Source: CAZJHX01 sp964545715 (GTDB lineage Bacteria; Myxococcota_A; UBA9042; GCA-2863065). Taken from it: 64,000 nt of DNA. The position numbers were made by a program, and so were the translations under genes. Below, one piece after another: positions 33,005-41,279 of this stretch. Numbering within the stretch: position 1 is the stretch's first letter; the number at the start of each line of letters is the position of its first letter. The notes below the pieces were generated by a model. That model ran no database searches. It saw only the letters and a program-made list of their open reading frames with translations, and had not been told where the DNA came from. Location: NCBI GenBank assembly GCA_964545715.1, contig CAZJHX010000002.1:62001-126000 (forward strand). Reading direction: 5' to 3'.

Positions 33005-34809
33005 GGCGAGGCCGCCGATAACGTGAACCACGCGCCGAGCCAGTCGTTTTCAGGCCCGGTCGCGCCGATCCCGAGCAGCTCGATCGCGATGGGACTGGGC
33101 CCCAGCAGCCCCTGGATCTCGGCGGGGTCGAAGGGGAGCGACAGCGGCCCGGACGAGAGGACATCCACCAGGATGTCGACGGCCAGGCCCACGATCTCAT
33201 CGGGGCGGGCCTTGGCGAACGCTGCGTGGTCGGAGACGGTCAGCTCACCGAGCTTCAAGTCCGAGATGATCAGCTCGAAGCCGGTGTCCGCGGTGGCCAG
33301 CTTGAGGTCGACGTCGACCCGGCCGGTGATGGTCATGATGCGCATATAGTCGTTGTCGACCCACGCCTCGATGCCGACCTCGAAGTCCTGAAGGCGCAGG
33401 CGCAGCGTGGCATCGGTGCCCGGCGGCGCGAGCTGGATCACCGGAAAGTGCTCGGCTTTGAGGTGCGGCACGATCGCCAGACGCACAGACGCGGTCCGGC
33501 CGGCCAGGCGCGCGAGACCCGGCAGGATGAGGTCCAGCAGCCCGGCGCGCAGCGGCACCTGCCCGGCGGTCAGGTCGGCGATCTCGCGGGTGGTCAGACC
33601 CAGACACAGCCCCCCGCTCTCGTACATGGCCCAGATCGCCTGGTTCAGCAGCGCCTGCGAGATGCCGATGCCGAGCTGGTATGGCGTGCCGTCGGCGAGG
33701 ACTCCGGGGAACTCCGGAAACGGGCCGGGCTCAAAGATCGGCTCCGCACCCGTTTCGCCGATGCAGGGCGCGAGGCTGTCGGCCGCGGCGCCGCCGGCCA
33801 GCCGAATCTCCAGGCCGGACTGCTCACCGGCGCCCGTGACGGCAAACCCGCCGGGGGCCGGTCGCAGGAGAACTCCGAGATCGGCGGCGGTGCGCGCCGA
33901 CTCGGTCAGCGAGCCCAGCGTATTGCTCAGCGAGATCGCGGCCGCGATGCTCAGCGGTCGTCCGTTCAGCAGCTCGTCCAGCAGCGGGACGGACAGCGCG
34001 TCCATGACTTGCGCGATCACGGGATCGAAGGCCTGCCCGAAGAGGTCGTTGAGAAACTCGAAGAGGTCGGTACCGAAGTTGGCCGGGTCGCAGATCGTGC
34101 ACTCCAGACAGGGATCGCCGATATCGAGCGGGTTGGCGTCGCTGCACTCGGGCAGCGTGCAGTCCTGGGCGATCGTCACGCCGATGTCGTGTATCTCCAG
34201 CGACTCCGTCTCCGTCTTCAGGGCAAACGCCGAGTCCTCGTCTACGGCGAGCGTGGCCAGCACCACGAAGCTGACGTCGGCCGCATGGGGGATGTCCCCC
34301 AGGCCCAGCTGGTTGTCGATCACGCACGCGGCGTCGGACGTGCCGATCAGCTCGACCTGGCCGTACACGACGGCCGGAGACTGAAACGCCATGCGGGCGT
34401 GGGTGACGCTGAGACGGATCTGAGCCGGGTTGGAGCCCTGGACGAACTCGACCTTGAGGTCGCTGAGGTCCATGCAGAGGTCGAGGTTTCGCGCTCCGAC
34501 GTCGGCGTTGAACGGGCCGAGGGACAGCGGAAACGACAGGCCGGCTCCCAGCAGCTCGTCGACCGGGCCCAGGCAGGCCCAGCCGTGCTCGTTGGCGCCG
34601 ACCAGGTCGGGGAGGACCGCGCCCAACGTGCCGGTCAGCTCGTCGACCGCTGTGCCGGTCACTTTTGCGGCGATGGCGCCGTGGAGGATGCGCTTGGGCG
34701 GAAACGGGTAGTCCTCTCCCGCAAGCTGGATCCAGCCGCCGCCGGCGCACCCGCCCCACAAGAGGAGGGCCGTCAGTGTGAGGATGTGGAGAGAGGCCCT
34801 TAGCCGCAG
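33001..34809 (-). CDS. lipoprotein with a possible TULIP/BPI-like fold
   Basis: 602 aa if translation begins at CTG 34809, which overlaps the stop of the FHA-GGDEF gene by ten bases and gives a clean signal peptide (RLRASLHILTLTALLLWGGC, lipobox). No ATG, GTG or TTG lies between there and the frame's far upstream start, which is antisense-free but inside the cyclase gene. The body has long amphipathic beta strands. The part ISQALLNQAIWAMYESGGLC, then VRLAIVPHL, PPGTDATLRLRLQDFEVGIEA and a C-terminal ILVDVLSSGPLSLPF...LLG resembles the second half of BPI/LBP-type lipid-binding proteins. That is a by-eye inference. It is part of a four-gene minus-strand run. Confidence 0.7.
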   Translation of the reverse strand: MRLRASLHILTLTALLLWGGCAGGGWIQLAGEDYPFPPKRILHGAIAAKVTGTAVDELTGTLGAVLPDLVGANEHGWACLGPVDELLGAGLSFPLSLGPFNADVGARNLDLCMDLSDLKVEFVQGSNPAQIRLSVTHARMAFQSPAVVYGQVELIGTSDAACVIDNQLGLGDIPHAADVSFVVLATLAVDEDSAFALKTETESLEIHDIGVTIAQDCTLPECSDANPLDIGDPCLECTICDPANFGTDLFEFLNDLFGQAFDPVIAQVMDALSVPLLDELLNGRPLSIAAAISLSNTLGSLTESARTAADLGVLLRPAPGGFAVTGAGEQSGLEIRLAGGAAADSLAPCIGETGAEPIFEPGPFPEFPGVLADGTPYQLGIGISQALLNQAIWAMYESGGLCLGLTTREIADLTAGQVPLRAGLLDLILPGLARLAGRTASVRLAIVPHLKAEHFPVIQLAPPGTDATLRLRLQDFEVGIEAWVDNDYMRIMTITGRVDVDLKLATADTGFELIISDLKLGELTVSDHAAFAKARPDEIVGLAVDILVDVLSSGPLSLPFDPAEIQGLLGPSPIAIELLGIGATGPENDWLGAWFTLSAASP

Positions 34810-35675
34810 ACTCGGTTTCGACCTGCACGCTTGGCTTTGTAGAGGTTGTCGTCCGCGACCTTCAGCAGCTCGTTGGGCGTCTTGAGTGAGCCGTTCAGAT
34901 GGCCGACGCCGGCGCTGATGGTGACCGGAATGCGGCTGTTCTCGAACTCGAACTCGTGCGCCTCGATGATGCTGCGCACCGTGTTGGCGAAGTCGTATAC
35001 GGTTTCTTCGTCGCACTCGGGCAGTACGATACAGAACTCCTCGCCGCCGTAGCGCGAAAAGATCTCCTCGCGACGAATTCGGCGCTTCACGATGCCCGCG
35101 AGCTCCTTCAGGATGAAGTCGCCCGTCAGGTGGCCGTACTCGTCGTTGATGTTTTTGAAGTGGTCGATGTCGAACATCACGCACGACAGGTTACGACCAT
35201 AGCGGCGGGCGCGGCTGAACTCGCGCTCCAGGTACTCGAGCAGGTAGCGCTTGTTGGGGATCTGGGTCAGACCGTCGGTGACGGTCATCGTGTAAATCTC
35301 TTCGTGGTAGGCGGCTTCGATGTTGTGGCCGGCCAGGAACTTGAAGATTGTGTCGCCGACCTTGACGAAGTCGCCGCTGGAGAGCTGCTCGCGCACAGCC
35401 AGCGTGTCGTTGAGGTAGGTGCCGTTCGTGCTGTTCAGGTCGACCAGGTACTTTTGATTGTTGAAGGTCTCGATGCGCGCGTGACGGCGCGAGACGCTGT
35501 CGATATCCAGGACGATGGTGTTGTCCGGATCGCGACCGATGGTCACGACGTTGTCGAATAGCTCAAACTTGCGCCCCAGCGATGCCCCGTAAATGGTGAC
35601 CAGGCACTCGTTCCCGGTCGTCGTCTGCTCGACGATCCCTTTTACGGTCGTAATTCGGGTTTTGGCTTCGGCCAA
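34800..35675 (-). CDS. FHA-GGDEF diguanylate-cyclase-like protein
   Basis: 291 aa from a TTG start. The N-terminal FHA domain (about residues 25-115) has the phosphothreonine-pocket motifs GRDPDN, SRRHARI and NSTNGTYLN. The C-terminal GGDEF domain (about 130-290) has DHFKNINDEYGH and an intact active site YGGEEF, so it should make cyclic di-GMP. The upstream inhibitory site position reads RREE rather than RxxD. The same domain order is known from Bdellovibrio DgcB, where FHA couples phosphorylation to signalling. It heads a run of lipoprotein genes and has its own promoter-like sequence upstream. Confidence 0.92.
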   Translation of the reverse strand: MAEAKTRITTVKGIVEQTTTGNECLVTIYGASLGRKFELFDNVVTIGRDPDNTIVLDIDSVSRRHARIETFNNQKYLVDLNSTNGTYLNDTLAVREQLSSGDFVKVGDTIFKFLAGHNIEAAYHEEIYTMTVTDGLTQIPNKRYLLEYLEREFSRARRYGRNLSCVMFDIDHFKNINDEYGHLTGDFILKELAGIVKRRIRREEIFSRYGGEEFCIVLPECDEETVYDFANTVRSIIEAHEFEFENSRIPVTISAGVGHLNGSLKTPNELLKVADDNLYKAKRAGRNRVCG

Positions 35676-35706
35676 GGGCTCAGGATTCCTTCATGACACC
35701 GATTGA

Positions 35707-35736
35707 ATGATAACTGCCTCTCTGCGAATCCTTCAA
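35707..35736 (-). promoter_or_regulatory. promoter candidate for the FHA-GGDEF operon
   Basis: Minus strand TTGAAG (35736-35731), 18-base spacer, TATCAT (35712-35707), about 32 bases before the TTG start at 35675. The -10 matches five of six consensus bases. Confidence 0.5.
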
Positions 35737-35756
35737 TTACAAGGGCGCGATCGTTC

Positions 35757-36629
35757 TTAAGGTCGGCGTTTGCGGCGCGCAACATAAGCAATTAAAACAG
35801 CCGCTATGAGTGCGAAGGCCAACAGCCAAATAAAAAGAGAGGGTTCGGCGGGTGTATCAACAGGTGTCTTTTCCGTGGCGGGTGTCGCCCCAAGCTCGCG
35901 CGAGAGGAGCTTGTCGACGCCGACCAGCCGCTCCATGCGCCGCCGCTCCACACGGATCGGGCACCATGACATGGCCGGGTCCAGCCACTGCAGCTCCAGC
36001 GGGCCGTCTTCGCTCTCGACCTGGATGACCGCGCACTGGGCGCTGGTGCCGTCCGGCAGGTCGACGGTCTCGTTGCGGAGGTAGCGAAAGGTCGACTCGC
36101 GGCGGATCCGCTCGGTGCCGGAGTTGGCCGGCAGACCGGCGCCTTCGATGCTCCAGGTGTCGACGACGTTGTCGCGGCAGGTCCAGATGTCGCCGACCTT
36201 CACGTTGCGTGGCGTCCCAGGGCACACGCTCTCCTGCTTGACGGTGGTCGTGATTCGCGCCGGTTGTCCGCCCGCGCCCTCGACCTCTACGACCAGACGC
36301 AGGGTGGCCTGGAGCAATCCGGACTGGTTGCGCTCCTGCCCGGTCATGGTCCACTTGCGCATGGTCGCGGTGTGACCGCCCAGGCGGCGCTCCAGGATCC
36401 CGCTGAGCTGCTCCGGGTCAGGGAGGATGACGGTGTACGCGCCGTCTGCAACCACGTACTCCCAGGTGCCGTTGACGCCGGAGCCGGGGAACACCCCCTC
36501 GTATCGGCAGCGCGCGTCGCCGCTCGGCATCGGGCTGGGCTGAACGATCGCTTGCGCGTCGGTCCCGAGGCCAATCAGGCCGAGGCCAACCAGCACGACA
36601 AAAACGACGATGGCTCGCACGTCGAACAC
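35757..36629 (-). CDS. exported protein with C-terminal membrane anchor, unknown function
   Basis: 290 aa. The N-terminal hydrophobic signal (IVVFVVLVGLGLIGLGTDAQA) looks cleavable after AQA. The middle is beta-rich with four cysteines (ARCRYEGVFPGSG, ESVCPG, WTCRDNV, AQCAVIQV). The C-terminal helix (about 264-283) ends in ARRKRRP, a stop-transfer or sorting-like tail without the Cys of MYXO-CTERM. It is transcribed divergently from the PhoD-like gene with a 39-nt gap. The family is not recognised. Confidence 0.75.
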   Translation of the reverse strand: MFDVRAIVVFVVLVGLGLIGLGTDAQAIVQPSPMPSGDARCRYEGVFPGSGVNGTWEYVVADGAYTVILPDPEQLSGILERRLGGHTATMRKWTMTGQERNQSGLLQATLRLVVEVEGAGGQPARITTTVKQESVCPGTPRNVKVGDIWTCRDNVVDTWSIEGAGLPANSGTERIRRESTFRYLRNETVDLPDGTSAQCAVIQVESEDGPLELQWLDPAMSWCPIRVERRRMERLVGVDKLLSRELGATPATEKTPVDTPAEPSLFIWLLAFALIAAVLIAYVARRKRRP

Positions 36630-36668
36630 GATACCCCGTCCGGGCGGCCGGTGGTAGCATGCCCCGTG

Positions 36669-39026
36669 ATGCCTTTGCCGCGCCCGTTCGTGATTCTACT
36701 GGCCATGTCGATAGCGGCCGGGTGCCCCGACGACACCGTGCAGAAGCGGGGGATAGCGCCGCCCGCCGACGCCCCGGCGCTGGATCTCGTGAGCCCGACG
36801 GGCTTTGGAACCGGCGACGATGCGCATAGCGGCGATCCTGTCGACATCGAGGGCACAGACACCACGGCGGCAACGGGCCAGCCGGATACCGGGGATCCGC
36901 CCGACGGCGTCACACCACCCGATCCCGGCGGCACAGGCGATACGGGCGCGGACGCCACCACGGACACCGGGCCCGACATCGAACCCAATCCCTGTGGAAG
37001 CTGGGCAGGGGCCGATGCCTCGGGCGGCGCCGCCGGCGATTCGGACTTTCCCTGGGGGGTAGCGTCCGGCGGCATACGCATGACGTCCGCGGTCATCTGG
37101 ACGCGCCTCACCGGCGCCGGCGAGGTGGTCGTCCACTACTCGGCTGGGCCGCAGTGCGACGATTTGCAGACGGCGGCAAAGCCCGCCACGGTCGAGGCCG
37201 GGCGCACCGTACGCGTCGCTTTGTCGGAGCTGCAGCCGAATACGCTGTACCGATACCGTGTCGAGAAGGTGAGCGGGGCCGGCCTGAGCAGCCCGGGGTG
37301 GTTCGTCACACCGCCACAGTCGGCCAGTCAGCCCTTTCGCTTGATGTTCGCGGGCGACATCTCGGACGACAGCGCCTACTTTGACCTGTTGCCGGACGTG
37401 GTTGCGACGGACGCGGAGCTGCTGCTTTGGCTCGGTGACTGGCCGTACGCCGACCACGACGCGCCCGCCAAGACGCTGGCCCAGTATCGTCAAAAGCACG
37501 CCATCGCCCGCATGGACGGTGATGTTCACGGCATGCTGCGCTACATGGCGGTCCACGCTGTCTGGGATGACCACGAGATCCTCAACGACTGGGACGGCGA
37601 AAACGGCAAGAACGACCCCGCACGCGTCGCGGCCGGCATGCAGGCCTGGCGGGAGTGGTTCCCGTACGTGGGTGACGCGCCGGGGGAGATCTACCGGCGC
37701 TACAGCTGGGGCCCCGCCGTCGAGATCTTCCAGCTGGACTGCCGTAGTCACCGGGACGCCAACAGCGCTCCCAACGACGCCGACAAGACGATGCTGGGGT
37801 ACACGCAGCTGGTCTGGCTGCTGAACGGGCTGTCAGACAGCACGGCCAGGTTCAAGCTGATCATCACCAGCGTGCCCCTGGACCACGGCACCACAGGCAG
37901 CGACCACTGGCCCGGCTTCCTGGAGGAGCGCGAGACCATCCTGGGGCATATCGTCCAAGGCCAGATCGGCGGCGTGGTCTTCCTCACCGCCGATCAGCAC
38001 TGGCTCGCCGCGCACCACATGCCCCACGGCCCCAAGGAGTTTCAAACCGGTCCGGTCGGCACCTTCCTGCGCTCGCCCAAAAGCGCGCCGGCGTGGGTGC
38101 CCATCCAGGCCAAAGTGATGAACTACGGCTTGCTGGACTACGCCGCCGGCCCGCCCGCCACGCTGACGTTCACCGCCTGGGGCGAAGACGCGGAGCTGCT
38201 GTACACCGAAGTCGTCCGGGAGGGACGCGGCAGCATCCAGATCCAGCCGTCCGTCCCCGGCGCCCAGTGGACCCTGGGCGGCGCGCACATCTTCGCCGGC
38301 AAGGGCGCCGTTACGCTGCCCTGGGCCACTCCGGGCGACTACACAATTGCCTGGCAGAGCGCCTCCGGCGGCAAGCCCCCGCCCCCACCGCAGACGCTGA
38401 CGCTCAACGATGGCGGGACCATCACCTTTGTCGGCGACTACGACACGGCGACCGACGGCGCCACCTTTGTCGAGTCTTTCGAGTCCGGCAAGCTCGCCCC
38501 GATCTGGACCATCATCAACCAGGGCGTGGACGACAACACGCCCAGCTGGTCCGTCACCGCCGGCGCGGCCACCGAAACCGGCAACGCCTACGACAAGAAC
38601 CTGGGTGAAGAGGTCGTCCCCAAGCTTGGGACCTTCTTGTGGGCTGAGCAGGCGGACTTTGGTCAGGGCACCTTCAGCACCGCCATAAACGCGGGCGATG
38701 ACGACGGCTGGGGCGTCATGTACGGCATGCAAAGCGCCGACACCTACTACCGCTGCAACGTCGACCAACAGCGCACATACGCGCGCCTCGTCCGCGTCGA
38801 CAACGGAAAGTTCACCGTCCTGGACGAGGATCTCAACTACAGCCCGCCGACCGGCGCCTGGACCACGCTGACCATCACCCGAGAGGGCGCCAAGCACACC
38901 TGCTCCCTCAACGGCCAGCCCATCGTCACCGCCACGGACGGCACGTACCCCGCCGGCTCGCTGGCGCTCTACTCGTGGGGCATGAGCAGCATCGCCTTCG
39001 ACGACGTCGTCGTTTTCGGTCCTTGA
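36669..39026 (+). CDS. PhoD-type alkaline phosphatase-like lipoprotein
   Basis: 785 aa. The start at 36669 gives a signal peptide with lipobox SIAAGC; the long upstream in-frame extension is antisense to the previous gene. A Thr/Asp/Pro-rich linker (about 22-105) precedes an Fn3-like N-terminal domain (WGVASGGIRMTSAVIWTRLTG). The metallophosphatase core has LMFAGDISDD, LWLGDWPYAD, HAVWDDHEILNDWDG and FLTADQHW. PhoD enzymes are Ca/Fe-dependent phosphodiesterases. Residues about 594-785 add a LamG/DUF1080-like beta-sandwich (SADTYYRCNVDQQ, SIAFDDVVVFG), probably for polymer binding. Lipid anchoring is unusual, since many PhoD proteins are Tat-secreted. Confidence 0.88.
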   Translation: MPLPRPFVILLAMSIAAGCPDDTVQKRGIAPPADAPALDLVSPTGFGTGDDAHSGDPVDIEGTDTTAATGQPDTGDPPDGVTPPDPGGTGDTGADATTDTGPDIEPNPCGSWAGADASGGAAGDSDFPWGVASGGIRMTSAVIWTRLTGAGEVVVHYSAGPQCDDLQTAAKPATVEAGRTVRVALSELQPNTLYRYRVEKVSGAGLSSPGWFVTPPQSASQPFRLMFAGDISDDSAYFDLLPDVVATDAELLLWLGDWPYADHDAPAKTLAQYRQKHAIARMDGDVHGMLRYMAVHAVWDDHEILNDWDGENGKNDPARVAAGMQAWREWFPYVGDAPGEIYRRYSWGPAVEIFQLDCRSHRDANSAPNDADKTMLGYTQLVWLLNGLSDSTARFKLIITSVPLDHGTTGSDHWPGFLEERETILGHIVQGQIGGVVFLTADQHWLAAHHMPHGPKEFQTGPVGTFLRSPKSAPAWVPIQAKVMNYGLLDYAAGPPATLTFTAWGEDAELLYTEVVREGRGSIQIQPSVPGAQWTLGGAHIFAGKGAVTLPWATPGDYTIAWQSASGGKPPPPPQTLTLNDGGTITFVGDYDTATDGATFVESFESGKLAPIWTIINQGVDDNTPSWSVTAGAATETGNAYDKNLGEEVVPKLGTFLWAEQADFGQGTFSTAINAGDDDGWGVMYGMQSADTYYRCNVDQQRTYARLVRVDNGKFTVLDEDLNYSPPTGAWTTLTITREGAKHTCSLNGQPIVTATDGTYPAGSLALYSWGMSSIAFDDVVVFGP

Positions 39027-39099
39027 CCGTATACATGGTCCTTCAGTATCGTGCCGCGGACGCCACCTCAGCCAAGAAGTGTTACGCTGGAGCCGCCCC

Positions 39100-39504
39100 A
39101 TGGACGTTGCGCAAAACCTCAACCACGCCGATCAAGAGATGCTGACCGCCATCGACGCGTTCAAGCGCGCCAGTCGCATGCGCCTCTTCGAGATCTTTCG
39201 CAGCGCAAACACCGATCCGATGCGCCAGGGTGCCGAAGAGGTGCATGTCAAATACGGCCTGACCGCGCTCCTCAACGCCGAGCGCCACGTTGCCGCAGCA
39301 GCAGCCAACCTGGACGACCTGCCCGAGCGCCATCCCGTCCGCCGCAACTTCGGACGCAGCGTGACGGCCCTGGACGAGAGCTTTCGTCGCATGCTTCTCG
39401 GCATGCGCGATCAACCCAACCCCCGACACATCGTCGCCCAGCTCAAGCGCGCCCGGAAGTCGATTCCAGTCGCGGCTGTCGCCAGAGAGCTGGGAAAGGC
39501 ATAA
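39100..39504 (+). CDS. small all-helical cytoplasmic protein, unknown function
   Basis: 134 aa; the ATG at 39100 is preferred over 39079 because it starts the helical domain. No signal or membrane segment. The sequence predicts long amphipathic helices with many Arg/Glu/Ala residues (KRASRMRLFEIFRSANTD, LLNAERHVAAAAANLDDL). It may pair with the lipoprotein gene seven bases downstream. Family not recognised. Confidence 0.65.
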   Translation: MDVAQNLNHADQEMLTAIDAFKRASRMRLFEIFRSANTDPMRQGAEEVHVKYGLTALLNAERHVAAAAANLDDLPERHPVRRNFGRSVTALDESFRRMLLGMRDQPNPRHIVAQLKRARKSIPVAAVARELGKA

Positions 39505-39511
39505 CCGACCC

Positions 39512-39844
39512 ATGCTGCGTTCGGCACTGCTCATCACCCTCGCTATTTCGGCACTTTGTGTCACCGGCTGCGCGGAGGAGGAGCTTTATCTCTCCTGCCC
39601 ATTCGACAGCACAATCAATCAGACCTGCGCCAAGGGCGACGGCAATGCGGACTTCACCTGTGTGGTCACCAAGCATCCGCAGTGCCCCGAAGACGTGTGC
39701 CTGAGCTGGAAAAACAGCCCCGCGTTCTGCACACGCAAGTGCACGCCCGGCGGCCACGAGTGCCCCGCGGACTCCAAGTGCGCCCCGTTCAACAAAGCCG
39801 ACGAGATCTACTACTGCGTCAGTGACACGGTTCTAGCTCGGTAG
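39512..39844 (+). CDS. small cysteine-rich lipoprotein
   Basis: 110 aa with signal peptide and lipobox LCVTGC. The mature chain has eight cysteines after the anchor in three clusters (CPFDSTINQTC, CPEDVCLSWKNSPAFCTRKC, CPADSKC), similar in style to the cysteine modules in the larger lipoproteins here. The 3' end overlaps yraN on the other strand by 12 nt. Function unknown. Confidence 0.75.
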   Translation: MLRSALLITLAISALCVTGCAEEELYLSCPFDSTINQTCAKGDGNADFTCVVTKHPQCPEDVCLSWKNSPAFCTRKCTPGGHECPADSKCAPFNKADEIYYCVSDTVLAR

Positions 39845-40243
39845 CGTCCCTCCCCACCCCGGTACCTCATCCGCTCGAAAGGCATCCAGAGTCATCCGCA
39901 CCGCACGCAGGCGCCGCGGCAATACGACCTCTGCCAGATCGAAGCTCACGCGGGCATACCTGGCGCGACATGTGCGCAGGTAGCACCGCGTCGCGTTCAG
40001 AATACGCAGTCGCTTGCCAGGCGTCAGCGCGTCGCCAGGCCGGCCGGGGCTGCCGCGAGATCGGGTCTTGACCTCCACGATATGAAGCGTGCGTCCGCGC
40101 AGGGCCACGATATCGAGCTCCCCGCCACGCGCGGTGAAGTTGCTCGTCAGGATGCGGTATCCCCGCAGGCGTAGCCACAAGCGCACCCGGCGCTCGCCGC
40201 GCTGTCCGACATCATCGAGGTTGTAATGGTGTGCCCGTCGCAT
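39833..40243 (-). CDS. YraN family (UPF0102) nuclease-fold protein
   Basis: 136 aa. The family core is present: G-x-R-G-E-x-x-A-like GQRGERRVRLWLRLRGYRIL, then NFTARGGELDIVALRGRTLHIVEVKTR. The G-E-L-D-I-V and E-V-K-x-R residues form a restriction-endonuclease-type active site. Its exact role in the cell is unknown. In many genomes it follows rplS and rnhB; here rnhB is absent and yraN follows rplS after about 100 nt of hairpin-rich sequence. Confidence 0.92.
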   Translation of the reverse strand: MRRAHHYNLDDVGQRGERRVRLWLRLRGYRILTSNFTARGGELDIVALRGRTLHIVEVKTRSRGSPGRPGDALTPGKRLRILNATRCYLRTCRARYARVSFDLAEVVLPRRLRAVRMTLDAFRADEVPGWGGTLPS

Positions 40244-40257
40244 GACATAGAAACGAA

Positions 40258-40338
40258 ACGAGCGCGTCCCGTGCTCCGCTCGTAGTTGATAAGCGGCCGA
40301 AACGATTTGGTCTTTTGTGGGGTCGCCCCGAGGGGGCG
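40258..40338. terminator. two hairpins between rplS and yraN
   Basis: ACGAGCG-(12)-CGCTCGT (40258-40283) and CGCCCC-GAG-GGGGCG (40324-40338) are perfect inverted repeats in the 102-base gap between rplS and yraN. They have no long U-tract. They may attenuate read-through from the ribosomal operon into yraN. Confidence 0.45.
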
Positions 40339-40345
40339 GCGCGGC

Positions 40346-40693
40346 TCAGTGGATGTCGCGCTCTTTGATGCGGGCCTTCTTGCCGTGCAGCTCACGCAGG
40401 TAGTACAGGCGGCTGCGGCGCACCTTGCCTTGCGTCTTGACCTCGATGTCGCGCACGCGGGGGCTGTGTAGCGGGAAGACACGCTCGACGCCGATGCCGT
40501 AGCTCACTTTGCGAACGGTGTAGGTGCTGCGCAGACCGTCATCGTGGCGGCGGATGCAGACGCCCTCGAAGACCTGGACACGCTCTTTGTCACCCTCGAT
40601 GACGCGTACGTGAACGCGAAGCGTATCGCCGGCGCGGAACTCTGGCAGGTCTGCGCGCATCTCGCGAGCTTCGATTTGTCTGAGGATGTTCAT
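40346..40693 (-). CDS. rplS: ribosomal protein bL19
   Basis: 115 aa, canonical. Hallmarks: FRAGDTLRVHVRVIEGDKERVQVFEG, RRHDDGLRSTYTVRKVSYGIGVERVFPLHSP and KVRRSRLYYLRELHGKKARI. The protein sits at the 30S-50S interface. It follows the SPOUT methyltransferase gene by ten bases in the rpsP-trmD operon. Confidence 0.98.
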   Translation of the reverse strand: MNILRQIEAREMRADLPEFRAGDTLRVHVRVIEGDKERVQVFEGVCIRRHDDGLRSTYTVRKVSYGIGVERVFPLHSPRVRDIEVKTQGKVRRSRLYYLRELHGKKARIKERDIH

Positions 40694-40703
40694 CTAAAAC
40701 TCC

Positions 40704-41273
40704 CTACCTGCCCTCACCGAGCAGCCTGTCCAAAACTATGACCGCCGCCGCCCGAACCGAGAGGTGATTGAAGCCTCCTGCCCGTGCGGGACCATCGATC
40801 GCCGGCAAGCGGAGATCCGCTTCACCGATGACTTGCGGAGCCAGTCCGTGCCCCGTGCCGAAGAGCAATACCAGCGTTGGGTCCGTTTCCGCAATGCTCC
40901 GACGCATTTCCGCATAGGGCGTAATCCCTTCGCGAAGACCTGCACCTGTCACCACCATCTCAGGCGGGACGCCGTCCAGCTCTTCCACCCGGGCCTTGAC
41001 CGCCGCGATATCGCTGGCGACCTCCACCCGTCCGAAGGCTTCCACCCTCGAGGTGTTGCGCTTTGTGCCGGCGCCTTCCGTCCAATGACGGACCACGCGG
41101 CCGACCAGCTCTTGCTGAAGCGCGATCGGAGTAACTAAAAAGAACCTCTCCACCCCGTACGTCCGACCCGCGCGAGCGATGTCGTGAATGTCGACATTGG
41201 TCACCGCGGTGGTGCTGATCTCACCCAGTCGGTTGAGCACGGGATGGTGAATCAGGGCGAGAAAGATACTCAC
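40704..41273 (-). CDS. SPOUT-fold RNA methyltransferase, TrmD-neighbour family
   Basis: 189 aa. It starts with LALIHHPVLNRLGEISTTAVTN and DIARAGRTYGVERFFLVTP, and ends with LVLLFGTGHGLAPQVIGEAD then FNHLSVRAAAVIVLDRL. The glycine-rich GTGHGL and N-H-L-S-V-R-A elements are the SAM-binding knot of the Methyltrn_RNA_4 family (PF09936), often encoded between trmD and rplS in deltaproteobacteria and others. The RNA target is not known. Spacing of seven bases to trmD and ten to rplS indicates one transcript. Confidence 0.88.
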   Translation of the reverse strand: MSIFLALIHHPVLNRLGEISTTAVTNVDIHDIARAGRTYGVERFFLVTPIALQQELVGRVVRHWTEGAGTKRNTSRVEAFGRVEVASDIAAVKARVEELDGVPPEMVVTGAGLREGITPYAEMRRSIAETDPTLVLLFGTGHGLAPQVIGEADLRLPAIDGPARAGGFNHLSVRAAAVIVLDRLLGEGR

Positions 41274-41279
41274 TTTGTC

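Noticed and set aside
34810..35184. Upstream extension of the TULIP-like lipoprotein frame
   Set aside because: It is an alternative frame of the FHA-GGDEF gene, with Arg/Gln-rich shadow composition and no signal peptide.
36264..36668. 135-codon upstream extension of the PhoD-like gene
   Set aside because: It overlaps the divergent gene antisense, and the lipobox signal peptide starts at 36669.
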